Shown piece after piece: positions 53,593 to 62,905 of a stretch of 64,000 bases of DNA. Numbering within the stretch: the first letter of the stretch is position 1; each line of letters begins with the position of its first letter. A program made the translations under genes and the position numbers. Below the pieces are notes generated by a model, which did not search any database, was not told where the DNA came from, and was given only the letters and a program-made list of their open reading frames with translations. Source of the stretch: CAIKMD01 sp963803265 (GTDB taxonomy: Bacteria > Pseudomonadota > Alphaproteobacteria > ATCC43930 > CGMCC-115725); contig CAWDLZ010000004.1 in the NCBI GenBank assembly GCA_963803265.1, positions 248,001-312,000 of the forward strand, written 5' to 3'.

Positions 53593-55831
53593 TAGCTTTC
53601 GGCCGGACGATGCCGAGGCGCTCAACAATCGCGGTGTCACTTTGCGTGCGCTGAAGCGGCTCGAGGAGGCGCTGGCGAGCTACGACCGCGCCCTCTCGTT
53701 GCGGCCGAACGATGCCGAGGCGCTCAATAATCGCGGCAATGTCCTGAAGGAGCTGATGCGGCATGACGAGGCGCTGGCGAGCTACGATCGCGCGCTCGCC
53801 TTACGGCCGGGCCGTGCCGAGGTGCTATACAACCGCGGCACTGCCCTGCAAGAGCTGAAGCGATACGACGAGGCCGTGGCCAGCTACGATCGTGCGCTCG
53901 CCCTGCGGCCGGGCTATGCCGAGGCGCTCAACGATCGCGGCAATGCCCTGAAGGGGCTGAAGCGGCTAGACGAGGCGCTGGCGAGCTACGACCGCGCGCT
54001 CAGCTTTCGGCCGGGCTATGCCGAGGCGCTCTACAATCGCGGTGTCGCTCTGCACGAGCTGAAGCGACTCGACGAGGCGCTGGCGAGCTACGACCGCGCG
54101 CTCTCGGTTCGTCCGGATTACGCCGAGGCGCTCTGCAATCGCGGCAATGCTCTGAAGGAGCTGAAGCGGATCGAGGAGGCGCTGACGAGCTATGACCGCG
54201 CGCTCGCCTTGCGGCCCGACGATGCCAAGGCGCTCAACAATCGTGGCAATGCATTGCAAGAGCTGAATCGGCTCGAGGAGGCGCTGGCGAGCTACGACCG
54301 TGCGCTCTTTTTGTGGCCGGACTATGCGGACGCGCTCTACAATCGGGGCAATGCGTTACAGGAGCTGAAGCGGCTCGACGAGGCGCTGGCGAATTACGAA
54401 AGGGCGCTGGCCGCAAGGGCCGATCACCCGTATGCGTTGAGCGGAGCCGCGTACTGTGCGATCAAGCTCTGCGACTGGGACTGGCGGACCCGCTTCGCGG
54501 GCGAATTAACCGCGCACGTCTTGGGCAAGAAATCGATCATTTTTCCCTTCGTGTTGCTCGGCTACAGCGGCGATCCCGCGCTGCAACTGCAATGCGCCAG
54601 GCGCTATATCGAGAACATCGTCCCGTTGTCCCCGCGCCCATTCTGGACCGGCGAGACATGGCGCCACGACAAATTGCGGATCGCCTACCTCTCCGCCGAT
54701 TTCCGCTCGCACGCAGCGGCTTATCTGACCGCTGGGCTATTCGAGCAGCATGATCGTTCGCGCTTCGAGATCATCGGCGTTTCATTCGGTCTCGACGACG
54801 GAAGCGCGATGAGAAAGCGGGTCCTCGCGGCATTCGATGCGTTTCACGACGTTCGGAGGACGAGCGACCAAGACGTCGCCAAGCTATTATACGATCGTCA
54901 GGTCGATATCGCGGTCAACCTAATGGGACATACGGCGGATTCGCGGCCCGGCATTTTCGCCCATCGCCCGGCGCCGGTCCAAGTGAACTACCTCGGTTAC
55001 CCCGGCACAATGGGCGCGGACTTCATCGACTACATCATCGCCGATGAGGTCGTCGCGCCCTTCGAGGATCAGAGATTCTATACGGAACGCATCGTTCATT
55101 TGCCCGAGTGCTACCAAGTCAACGACAGCAAGCGCGCGATCGCGGCGCGCACGCCGACGAGGGCTGCGATGGGGCTGCCGGAGCGCGGGTTCGTGTTTTG
55201 CTGCTTCAACAACAACTGGAAGATCGCGCCGGAGGTATTCGACGTCTGGATGCGGCTCTTGCACCTGGTCGAGGGCAGCGTGCTGTGGCTGCTTCGGGCC
55301 AGCGAGGGCGCGGAGCGGAATCTGCGCAAGGAGGCGCGGCGGCGCGGGATCGATCCGTCGCGGCTAACGTTTGCAGGGCGGATTCCGCCCGATGAGTACT
55401 TGGCGCGTTACCGCTTGGCCGATCTCTTTCTGGATACCCTTCCCTACAATGCCTGCACGACCGCGAGCGACGCCCTGTGGGCGGGATTGCCCGTGCTGAC
55501 CTGCAAGGGCGAGGCATTTGCGGAGCGGGTGGCGGCCAGCCTGTTGCGCGCCGTGGGTCTCCCCGAGCTGATCGCCGCCGACCTCGAGGAATACGCGGCG
55601 CTGGCGCTGAAGCTGGGGCGCGATCCGGTGCTGTTGGCCGACATCAAGGCCAAGCTCGCGCGTCATCGCGATACCTATCCATTGTTCGACACTGCTCGTT
55701 TCGCCCGCCATATCGAAGCGGCCTACACCACGATGTGGGAGACATGGCAGCGCGGCGAAGCGCCGAAGAGCTTCGGCGTCGAGCCGATTGGAGCGGCCTT
55801 CCACATTGTCACAGCAAGCCCGGATAGCTAG
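53387..55831 (+). CDS. TPR O-GlcNAc-transferase-like glycosyltransferase (GT41), copy 1
   Basis: An 814-residue soluble enzyme. Residues 1-60 are a degenerate TPR, then eight near-identical 34-residue TPRs (consensus ALASYDRAL-RP--AEALNNRG) and a partial ninth reach residue ~350. The rest is the GT41 catalytic domain: RIAYLSADFRSHAAAYLTAG, VNLMGHTADSRPGIFAHRPAPV, LGYPGTMGADFIDY, GFVFCCFNNNWKIAPEVFD, DLFLDTLPYNACTTASDALW and GLPVLTCKGEAFAERVA. Eukaryotic relatives add GlcNAc to Ser/Thr; bacterial ones modify surface or flagellar proteins. Neighbouring DUF4214 proteins are the obvious candidate substrates (inference). The C-terminus has a 13-residue tail after EPI that copy 2 lacks. Confidence 0.9.
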   Translation: MAGQALTLPQALDRAISAYKAGNFVGAEKICQQIISVKQDFFPALHLLAAIQASMGKNELALASYDRALSFRPDDAEALNNRGVTLRALKRLEEALASYDRALSLRPNDAEALNNRGNVLKELMRHDEALASYDRALALRPGRAEVLYNRGTALQELKRYDEAVASYDRALALRPGYAEALNDRGNALKGLKRLDEALASYDRALSFRPGYAEALYNRGVALHELKRLDEALASYDRALSVRPDYAEALCNRGNALKELKRIEEALTSYDRALALRPDDAKALNNRGNALQELNRLEEALASYDRALFLWPDYADALYNRGNALQELKRLDEALANYERALAARADHPYALSGAAYCAIKLCDWDWRTRFAGELTAHVLGKKSIIFPFVLLGYSGDPALQLQCARRYIENIVPLSPRPFWTGETWRHDKLRIAYLSADFRSHAAAYLTAGLFEQHDRSRFEIIGVSFGLDDGSAMRKRVLAAFDAFHDVRRTSDQDVAKLLYDRQVDIAVNLMGHTADSRPGIFAHRPAPVQVNYLGYPGTMGADFIDYIIADEVVAPFEDQRFYTERIVHLPECYQVNDSKRAIAARTPTRAAMGLPERGFVFCCFNNNWKIAPEVFDVWMRLLHLVEGSVLWLLRASEGAERNLRKEARRRGIDPSRLTFAGRIPPDEYLARYRLADLFLDTLPYNACTTASDALWAGLPVLTCKGEAFAERVAASLLRAVGLPELIAADLEEYAALALKLGRDPVLLADIKAKLARHRDTYPLFDTARFARHIEAAYTTMWETWQRGEAPKSFGVEPIGAAFHIVTASPDS
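55149..55353 (+). repeat. Identical 205-bp tract shared by the two GT41 genes, copy 1
   Basis: This tract is identical base for base to 57741-57945, while flanking parts of the two genes differ at many positions, including synonymous ones. It encodes the PTRAAMGLPERGFVFCCFNN region of the catalytic domain. A homogeneous island inside diverged paralogues is the sign of gene conversion. Confidence 0.85.
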
Positions 55832-56082
55832 TCTCGCGCTCGGAGGCGGGGTTCACATGAGGAATGGTCGGTTGAGATGGCGGGCCAGGCACTGACGCTG
55901 CCGCAAGCGCTCGACCGCGCGATTTCGGCCTATAAAGCGGGAAACTTCGTCGAGGCCGAAAAAATCTGCCAGCAAATAATATCCGTGAAACAGGATTTCT
56001 TTCCCGCACTTCATCTTCTGGCCGCCATTCAGGCATCCATGGGCAAGAACGATCTGGCGCTGGCGAGCTACGATCGCGCGCT
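55750..56082 (+). repeat. Direct repeat, copy 2 (GT41 junction)
   Basis: Second copy of the 333-base repeat at 53260-53592, offset by 2490 bases. It spans the real 3' end of GT41 copy 1, the 45-base spacer and the first 68 codons of GT41 copy 2. The pair marks the ends of the duplicated unit. Confidence 0.93.
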
Positions 56083-58387
56083 CTCCGTCCGGCCGGACGA
56101 TGCCGAGGCGCTCTACAATCGCGGCAATGCCCTGAAGAAGCTGAACCGGAACGAGGAGGCGCTGGCGAGCTACGACCGCGTGCTCTCCGTCCGGCCGGCC
56201 CATGCCGAGGCGCTCACCAATCGCGGCCTCGCTTTGCAGGAGATGAAACGGTATGACGAGGCGCTGGCGAGCTACGATCGCGCGCTCACCGTCCGGCCGG
56301 ACTACGCAGAAGCGCTCTTCAATCGCGGGAACGCGCTGACGGAGCTGAAGCGGTGTGAGGAGGCGCTCGCGAGCTACGACCGCGCGCTCTCGTCACGGCC
56401 GAACGATGCCAAGGCGCTCTACAATCGCGGCAATATCTTGCAGGAGCTGAGGCGGTATGAGGAGGCGCTGGCGAGCTACGATCGCGCGCTCTCCCTGCGG
56501 CCGGGCTATGCCGAGGCGCTCAACAATCGAGGCCTCGCTTTGCAGAAGCTGACGCGGTGCGACGAGGCGCTGGCGAGCTACGACCGCGCGCTCAGCGTTC
56601 GGCCGGATTACGCCGAGGCGCTCTACAATCGCGGCATCGCCCTGCATGAGATGAAGCGGCTCGACGAGGCGCTGGCGAGCTACGACCGCGCGCTGAGCGT
56701 TCGGCCGAACTATCCCGAGGCGCTCTATAATCGCGGCAACGCTCTCATGGAGCTGAACCGGCCCGACGAGGCGCTGGCGAGCTACGACCGCGCGGTCAGC
56801 CTTCGCCCGGACCATGCCGAGGCGCTCAACAATCGCGGCAATGCTCTGAACGAGCTGAAGCGGTATGAGGAGGCGCTGGCGAGCTACGACCGCGCGCTCA
56901 GCGTTCGGCCGGATTACGCCGAGGCGCTCAACAACCGCGGCAATGTCCTGAAAAAGCTCAGGCGGCTCGACGAGGCGCTGGCGAGCTACGACCGCGCGCT
57001 GGCCGCAAAGCCGGATCAAGCGCATGCCTTAAGCGGCGCCGCGGACTGCGCGATGAATCTCTGCGACTGGGACAGGCGGACAAAGTTCGCCGGCGAATTA
57101 GCCGCGCATGTCTTGGGCAAGAAGTCGAGCGTTTCTCCCTTTGTCTTTCTCGGCTACAGCGGCGATCCCGCGCTGCAATTGCAATGCGCCAGGAACTATG
57201 TCGAGAACGAGGTCGCATCGCCGCCGCGGCTATTGTGGACCGGCGAGACATGGCGCCATGACAAATTGCGGGTCGCCTATCTCTCCGCCGATTTTCGCGC
57301 GCACCCAATGGGCTATCTGACCGCCGGGCTGTTCGAGCGGCACGATCGCTCGCGCTTCGAGATCATGGGCGTCTCGTTCGGCATCGACGACGGGAGCGAG
57401 ATCAGAAAGCGGGTCCTCGCGGCGTTCGACGAGTGTCACGATGTTCGCAGAAGGAGCGACCAGGAAGTCGCCAAGCTATTGCACGATCGTCAGGTCGATA
57501 TCGCGGTCAACCTGACGGGACATATCGCGGATGCGCGGCCCGGCATTTTCGCCCATCGCCCGGCGCCGATTCAGGTGAGCTATCTCGCTTACCCCGGCAC
57601 GATGGGCGCGGACTTCATCGACTACGTCGTCGCCGACGAGGTCGTTGCGCCCTTCGAGGACCAGAGGTTCTATACCGAACGGATCGTCCATTTGCCCGAT
57701 TGCTACTTCGTCACCGACGACCAGCTCAAGATCGCCGACGGCACGCCGACGAGGGCTGCGATGGGGCTGCCGGAGCGCGGGTTCGTGTTTTGCTGCTTCA
57801 ACAACAACTGGAAGATCGCGCCGGAGGTATTCGACGTCTGGATGCGGCTCTTGCACCTGGTCGAGGGCAGCGTGCTGTGGCTGCTTCGGGCCAGCGAGGG
57901 CGCGGAGCGGAATCTGCGCAAGGAGGCGCGGCGGCGCGGGATCGAGCCGTCGCGGCTGGTCTTTTCCGTGCGCCTCCCGCTCGACGAGCATCTGGCGCGC
58001 CACCGCTTGGCGGACCTGTTCCTCGACACACTGCCTTACAACGCGCACACCACCGCGGCCGACGCCCTGTGGGCGGGATTGCCGGTGCTGACTTGCAAGG
58101 GCGAGGCGTTTGCCGGAAGGGTGGCGGCCAGCCTGTTGCGCGCCGTCGGCCTTCCCGAGCTGATTACCGCCAACAACGAGGAATACGAGGCGCTGGCGCT
58201 GAAGCTGGCGCGCGAACGGGCGCTCTTGGCTGGAATCAAGGCCAAGCTCGCGCGGCAACGCGATACCTATCCATTGTTCGACACTCCCCGCTTCGCCCGC
58301 CATATCGAAGCCGCCTACACGACGATGTGGGAGATCTGGCAGCGCGGCGAGCGCCCGAGTAGCTTTAGCGTCGAGCCGATCGACTAG
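55877..58387 (+). CDS. TPR O-GlcNAc-transferase-like glycosyltransferase (GT41), copy 2
   Basis: An 836-residue paralogue of copy 1 with the same layout. The first 68 codons are nearly identical; nine full TPRs and a partial tenth follow, one more than copy 1; then the GT41 domain with VAYLSADFRAHPMGYLTAGL, VNLTGHIADARPGIFAHRPAPI, LAYPGTMGADFIDY and DLFLDTLPYNAHTTAADALW. The length difference is exact: one added TPR (34) minus the 12 tail residues missing after EPID. Differences in the catalytic half (HAAAYLT against HPMGYLT) could change acceptor or sugar preference. It is co-oriented with copy 1, 45 bases apart, and probably co-transcribed. Confidence 0.9.
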   Translation: MAGQALTLPQALDRAISAYKAGNFVEAEKICQQIISVKQDFFPALHLLAAIQASMGKNDLALASYDRALSVRPDDAEALYNRGNALKKLNRNEEALASYDRVLSVRPAHAEALTNRGLALQEMKRYDEALASYDRALTVRPDYAEALFNRGNALTELKRCEEALASYDRALSSRPNDAKALYNRGNILQELRRYEEALASYDRALSLRPGYAEALNNRGLALQKLTRCDEALASYDRALSVRPDYAEALYNRGIALHEMKRLDEALASYDRALSVRPNYPEALYNRGNALMELNRPDEALASYDRAVSLRPDHAEALNNRGNALNELKRYEEALASYDRALSVRPDYAEALNNRGNVLKKLRRLDEALASYDRALAAKPDQAHALSGAADCAMNLCDWDRRTKFAGELAAHVLGKKSSVSPFVFLGYSGDPALQLQCARNYVENEVASPPRLLWTGETWRHDKLRVAYLSADFRAHPMGYLTAGLFERHDRSRFEIMGVSFGIDDGSEIRKRVLAAFDECHDVRRRSDQEVAKLLHDRQVDIAVNLTGHIADARPGIFAHRPAPIQVSYLAYPGTMGADFIDYVVADEVVAPFEDQRFYTERIVHLPDCYFVTDDQLKIADGTPTRAAMGLPERGFVFCCFNNNWKIAPEVFDVWMRLLHLVEGSVLWLLRASEGAERNLRKEARRRGIEPSRLVFSVRLPLDEHLARHRLADLFLDTLPYNAHTTAADALWAGLPVLTCKGEAFAGRVAASLLRAVGLPELITANNEEYEALALKLARERALLAGIKAKLARQRDTYPLFDTPRFARHIEAAYTTMWEIWQRGERPSSFSVEPID
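57741..57945 (+). repeat. Identical 205-bp tract shared by the two GT41 genes, copy 2
   Basis: Partner of the tract at 55149-55353, offset 2592 bases. The offset is 102 bases larger than for the 333-base repeat, which equals one 34-codon TPR and so confirms the one-repeat difference between the paralogues. Confidence 0.85.
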
Positions 58388-58417
58388 ATCGCCCGGAGCC
58401 GGCCGAATCGGCCCGGC

Positions 58418-58663
58418 TCAGGCGTTCCCGGTCGGCAACTGGTGTTGCACTGGCTGCTGCTGCTGCTGCTCGCGCAGGCGCTTTTCGAGCTCCTGCGTGG
58501 CCTTCACCAGCGCCTGCAGCACGGGGCCGGCCTGGTTGCCCGGGATGAGCAAGGTGCCCGAGGGCCGTTCCTCGCCATTCGGACCGGCCGCTATGCAGTC
58601 GATGCGCAGGACGCCGTTGTGAAACGCGACCGCCTTGAGGCCGTCGATGAGGGTAACGGACAT
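58418..58663 (-). CDS. Small conserved-looking protein of unknown function in the surface locus
   Basis: An 81-residue product: a beta-rich first half (SVTLIDGLKAVAFHNGVLRI, then ERPSGTLLIPGNQAG), a helix (PVLQALVKATQELEKRLRE) and a poly-Gln-containing tail. It has no Cys pair, signal peptide or membrane helix; it looks like a small cytoplasmic protein with a C-terminal coiled coil. GGAGGAG lies upstream of the ATG. It sits between GT41 copy 2 (convergent) and the second DUF4214 gene (same strand), so a role in the same surface system is likely, but I do not know its function. Confidence 0.65.
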   Translation of the reverse strand: MSVTLIDGLKAVAFHNGVLRIDCIAAGPNGEERPSGTLLIPGNQAGPVLQALVKATQELEKRLREQQQQQPVQHQLPTGNA

Positions 58664-58703
58664 TGGGTCTTTTCTCCTCCGATAAAATAGAACGAGGCGC
58701 TCA

Positions 58704-58736
58704 AGAAAACGGCGGGGAACCGAAGCCCCCCGCCGT
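58704..58736 (-). terminator. Rho-independent terminator after the second DUF4214 gene
   Basis: On the minus strand ACGGCGGGG and CCCCGCCGT (58709-58717 and 58728-58736) form a nine-base stem around a ten-base loop, followed by TTTTC. A second hairpin (GTCCCCGGA/TCCGGGGC at 58751-58771) lies between it and the stop codon. Confidence 0.85.
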
Positions 58737-58789
58737 CGAATTCTAGAACGGAGCCCCGGATCGCTCCGGGGACTCCACCGATATCGAGC

Positions 58790-61700
58790 CTAGGCGAACA
58801 CGATGTCGTGGACGTTGAGCGAAGACAGCGTGACCCCCACCAGCTCCGCCATGTCAGAGACATGCACGGTCGAGTTGATCCCGACATCTCCCGCAACAAC
58901 TGGAATGGTCGGCGTCGGTGGGATGCCGTTGTATCCAGGCGGCGTTTCGGCACTTAAGACCGGTCCTGCTGCCATAGAGCCGTTGTAGACCAGGTTCAAG
59001 TCGGCGATGCGCACGTTCCCCGCCGTGTCCTGGTACGCGATGATGAAGTCAGCGGACTCACCCTTGGTACCGGGAACGCCAGCAGCGGTCAGAATATCGA
59101 ACGTGTCGCTCTGCAAGGCTCCGGCCACGGCCGCTGCGTTGGCGAAGGTTGCACCCACGAGCTCCGTCACGTTGGCGGTGGCGTCGTGCCCCAGCCCCGC
59201 GATGCCACCCGAAGCAACCGTCTCGATCTGGGTCGCGGCGCCGGAAACGACCGAGTAAAGCTCTATGGAGCTGTGGCCGAATTGGCCCGAGGTAGCCCAC
59301 GATAGCCCGGCTTGGACGAGCCCGGCGTTCGGACCGCTGCTGTAATAATCGGTGACCGTTGGTGATGAGGTCGAGTGACCCGAGTAATTGGTGACCGTGC
59401 TAAGCCCGTCATTTTCCCAAGCGTTCGGAACGATGACGAGTTGGTCGCCGGCCGGGCCCACATTGAAGTTATGGATCACCGACATGTCGGCGCTGGTGCC
59501 GAAGGATTGGCTCTGCGTAAGGTCAACCGCGGTTCCGCCTGGGGCGACACCCCAGAAGCCCTGCATGGCAAGGAGGTCGGTAGATGAAAAGCCCCCGCTC
59601 ACGGTCAACGCGGTGAAGACCCCGCCGCTATATTTCTCGACCTGCCAGAAATCCATGTTGCCATAGACGGTATCGCTACTACTCACTTCCTCGGTGATGG
59701 TTTCGTAGGTGTTGCCGAAGGGGAAGGTCGGATTGTCGTAAACCCCGAAGAGCGGGACAAGGCCGCTAAAGGAATCACCGTCGAAGGTGTCGGCCAGGAC
59801 GATCACCTGCTCTTGGTGATAAGCGAGGGTGCCGCCAAGGGTGATCGTATCGGCGCCGCCCTGGGTCCAAACCCAATCGGTCTCGTGACCGGTGGTGATC
59901 GTGTCATTGCCCAACGAACCGACGAGCTGGTTGAGGTAACTCGGCGAGCCCGTGATGGTATCGCCGCTGGTGAGCAACCCGGTGAGCGAGTTGTAGCCGA
60001 GCGCGATGTCGGCGCCGCCCATCAGGAACCCGCCCGACCCAGGAGCGGCATTGACGATCACGGCGTCGATCAACCCACTGATGACGCACGGCCCCGGTGT
60101 CGTAGTCGTTCAAGGTGGTGCCGTTGCCGCCCAGCAGGATCGACGAATGCTGCAACGCGCCGTCGATGCCGTTCTGAACGACGCCGCCCGCGTCCGTGAA
60201 AGTGACGAACGACCGGAGGGAAGCCTCGCCGTCGGTCCACGGACTGATCGGCGTAATCAGCTGATCGTTGACGTTCGTGAGCCAGTCGCCGACATAGAGA
60301 TTTTCCGTGCCCGAGATGTTCAGGGTTACGGGATAGGTCGTCTCGTTGTCGATATTGATGCCGTCGATGAAATTCTCGCCGTAGGTGCCGAAGAAGAGCA
60401 GCGTGCTGATCGGGAAGCCCGCGATCTCGTTGGTCGGCAGGTTGCTGCCGTTGGAAGTCAGGTTGACGATTTCGTAGTCGTTCACCGTTAGCGTGCCCAT
60501 GGCCGCGTTCTCGCCGCCGGGCTCGCCCAACAGGAAGTTGAGGGTCCAGGTGGTGCCCGTCGACGACCCGGTCGAGGCGATGAAGGTATCGACGTAGTCG
60601 AAGATCGGGTCGGTGTGATAAAAAGCGAAAGGCTGCGGGGCATCGCCGACATCGACCGTCAGATTGTTGGCGCCGTGGGTGATGATGAGGTCGTCCAGCT
60701 GGGTGGCGTGCCCAATCAGCTGAATCTCGTTCACCCCCGGCAGGTTCGCCATGTTGACGGTGTCTTGCCACTCGCCGCTTATCGTATTTTGAATCCCGGA
60801 GGGGCCGAAGAAATTGTCAGTCCCCAAATCGGCGATGCCGAGGATCTGGACCGTGCTTGCTCCTATCGTTTGGCCAGGCTCTAGATTCCCCGCCGTCACT
60901 TCCCAGAAGGTGAGCGGAACGGTCGTGTCTGCGACGCTCGCATCCACCACCAGCTCGTTGATCCCGGCGCCGAGATTGACGGTCAGCGCGGGGTCGAGGT
61001 TGCCGTTGACGGTTTGCGGGTTCAGTATGTCGGCGAGGTCCATCGCCGTGATATTGACCCAGTCGTTCCCCGACCCGGTAGTGAGCGAGTAGAGCACGCT
61101 ATCGGCGGCGAGGAACCCGGCGAGGGTATCCTGGGTCCCCGTTTCCGGATTGGCCAGGTAATAGCCATTATACGGGTCGCATCCGCCGATATAGTGGCCA
61201 AAACCGGAGAGGCCGGAGATGATGAGGTTGCCCGTCATCGTGCTGGCGTTGATGACCTCGACAAAGGCCATTTGAGTTTCGTCATCCGTATCCAGGATCA
61301 GGTTGCCGGCGCCCTTGATGTTCAGGACGTTCAAGGACTGGCTGCCCTCGGTTCCCAATTCGAGAGCGTTCGAGCCGCTGATGACGTTGAGGTTGAACGT
61401 GCCGTAGCCGGGCGCGCCGGTGATATCCGGGCCGATGTTCAGATAGCCGTCGTGAGCGGCGCCTTCATCGCCAATGTTGTTGTAGGTGTATTGGCTCGTC
61501 GGAGCGTTGATGCCGTCCCCGGTCGCGCCATTCGCGGCGAGGGCGCTCCCCGCCGTGCCATTGCCGGCGCCGATCGGGCCCCAGCTGCCAACCGGATCCA
61601 GGTTGATGACGAGGCTTGCCGTGCCGGCTGTCGAGGTGCCGCCGAAATCAGCCGCTGCGATCTGGACCTCGAGCTCCGAGTCCGCGGTGTCGAACATATT

Positions 61701-62905
61701 GACGACTGCCAGCAGGGTCGGCAGGCCGCCATTGTCGTCGACATTGACGATGTGGATGTCGCCGCTCGAATTGATGTCCGTCAACACCGTCATGCCGGTG
61801 ATGTCATGGCCGGGGATCCACACCGCGTTGGCAGCGCGATCGGCGTTCGAGCTTTGGGTCCCGAAGTTCGTGAAGATAACGGACTGCACGCCCGAGATCG
61901 TGCTGCCGCTCGGCCACGTCGGTCCGCCTGGGCCGCCCAGATTGGTATTGCCGCCCAGTTCGATGTAGGCGGCGTTATTGGGGCCGGTGACGAAGACCTG
62001 GTCGCCGATGACCCAGCTTTGGCTCTGGAAGTCCGTTCCCGCGGCCGTGATCAGCGGGGCGTAGATGAAGTCGTGGCCGAGGCCGCTAAGGTCGAAAATG
62101 CTCTGCGAGGTCCCGGTCATCGTGTAGAAGTGCGCGTCGGGCAGCGCCATGAACGCATTGAGCGGGCTTCCAGGAGGCAGCCCCAGATATCCGTCGATTG
62201 GATTGCCATTTAGAATCGGAGCGAGGCTCTGCGCCGATATTGCTGCCTCGATCTGAGCTTCCGCGGCAAGAACCGTCGTCGGGTCGCTGGTGACCGAAGC
62301 GACGATGTCCATCGCCGCCACGAACGCCGGAGCGGACGCCTCGGCACCGCCAGGATGCCGCCGTTTGGCAAGTTCGATTCCTCGGCATAGAACTCGGAGA
62401 CCGCGACCTTGTTCAGAAGCGTCTCCTGCCGCGCCACCGCGTCCGCATACTGCTGCGGGCTGAGCCCCAAGGCCGCGGCGCCGACGGTGAGGTCGATGCT
62501 GAGCATCGTGTTGACGAACAGGCCGACGATCCCTGCCTCGGCGGACTGAGTGGTTGCGCCAGGCGCAGCCTCCGCATTCGTCAGCATCGTGGTCCAGTAG
62601 GTGACGCCCGTGTCGTCGCCGGCATTGCCGCCGATGTTCTGATACAGCGCCTGAACGAACTGCTGGGGGGTGTCGGTGCTATAGACCGAGTTGAAGTAGG
62701 TCGATTCCACCGAGATAAACTGCTGGCCGAGCCAAATCGAATCGGCGGTGCTGATCGTGGAACCCAGGGAATATCCGGCCGACGGGTCATACGCCTCAAG
62801 CGCACCGATCCAGTAAGTGAGACCGCCTTCGTCGGCGGCGCGACCATAAAGCGCGACGTAAAGGCCGTTGATCTCTGCGAGAACCGATGCTGGCGCTGTC
62901 AACAT
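58790..62905 (-). CDS. Second large DUF4214 surface-type protein, frame-broken twice
   Basis: Three frames join into one protein of about 1370 residues. Frame 1 (62905 to about 62335) carries a DUF4214 module with INGLYVALYGRAADEGGLTY and FVQALYQNIGGNAGDD, near-identical to the first DUF4214 protein. Frame 2 (about 62335 to 60080) and frame 3 (about 60080 to 58790) carry Asn/Thr/Gly/Asp-rich beta-repeat sequence, ending LNVHDIVFA, the same acidic-hydrophobic end as the first protein. Break 1 lies where NGGILAV should continue to AEASAPAFVAAMDIVASV (one base missing near 62338). Break 2 lies where DYDTGAV should continue to VISGLIDAVIVNAAPG (one surplus base near 60085). The start at 62905 has AAGGGAAAG upstream. 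No signal peptide; type I secretion is inferred. Confidence 0.8.

Noticed and set aside
53387..58387. CRISPR-like or minisatellite repeats
   Set aside because: The 102-base periodicity is the DNA of 34-residue TPRs inside two coding genes.
61014..62213. 399-residue plus-strand frame
   Set aside because: Antisense to the second DUF4214 gene, whose frame is supported by homology to the first.
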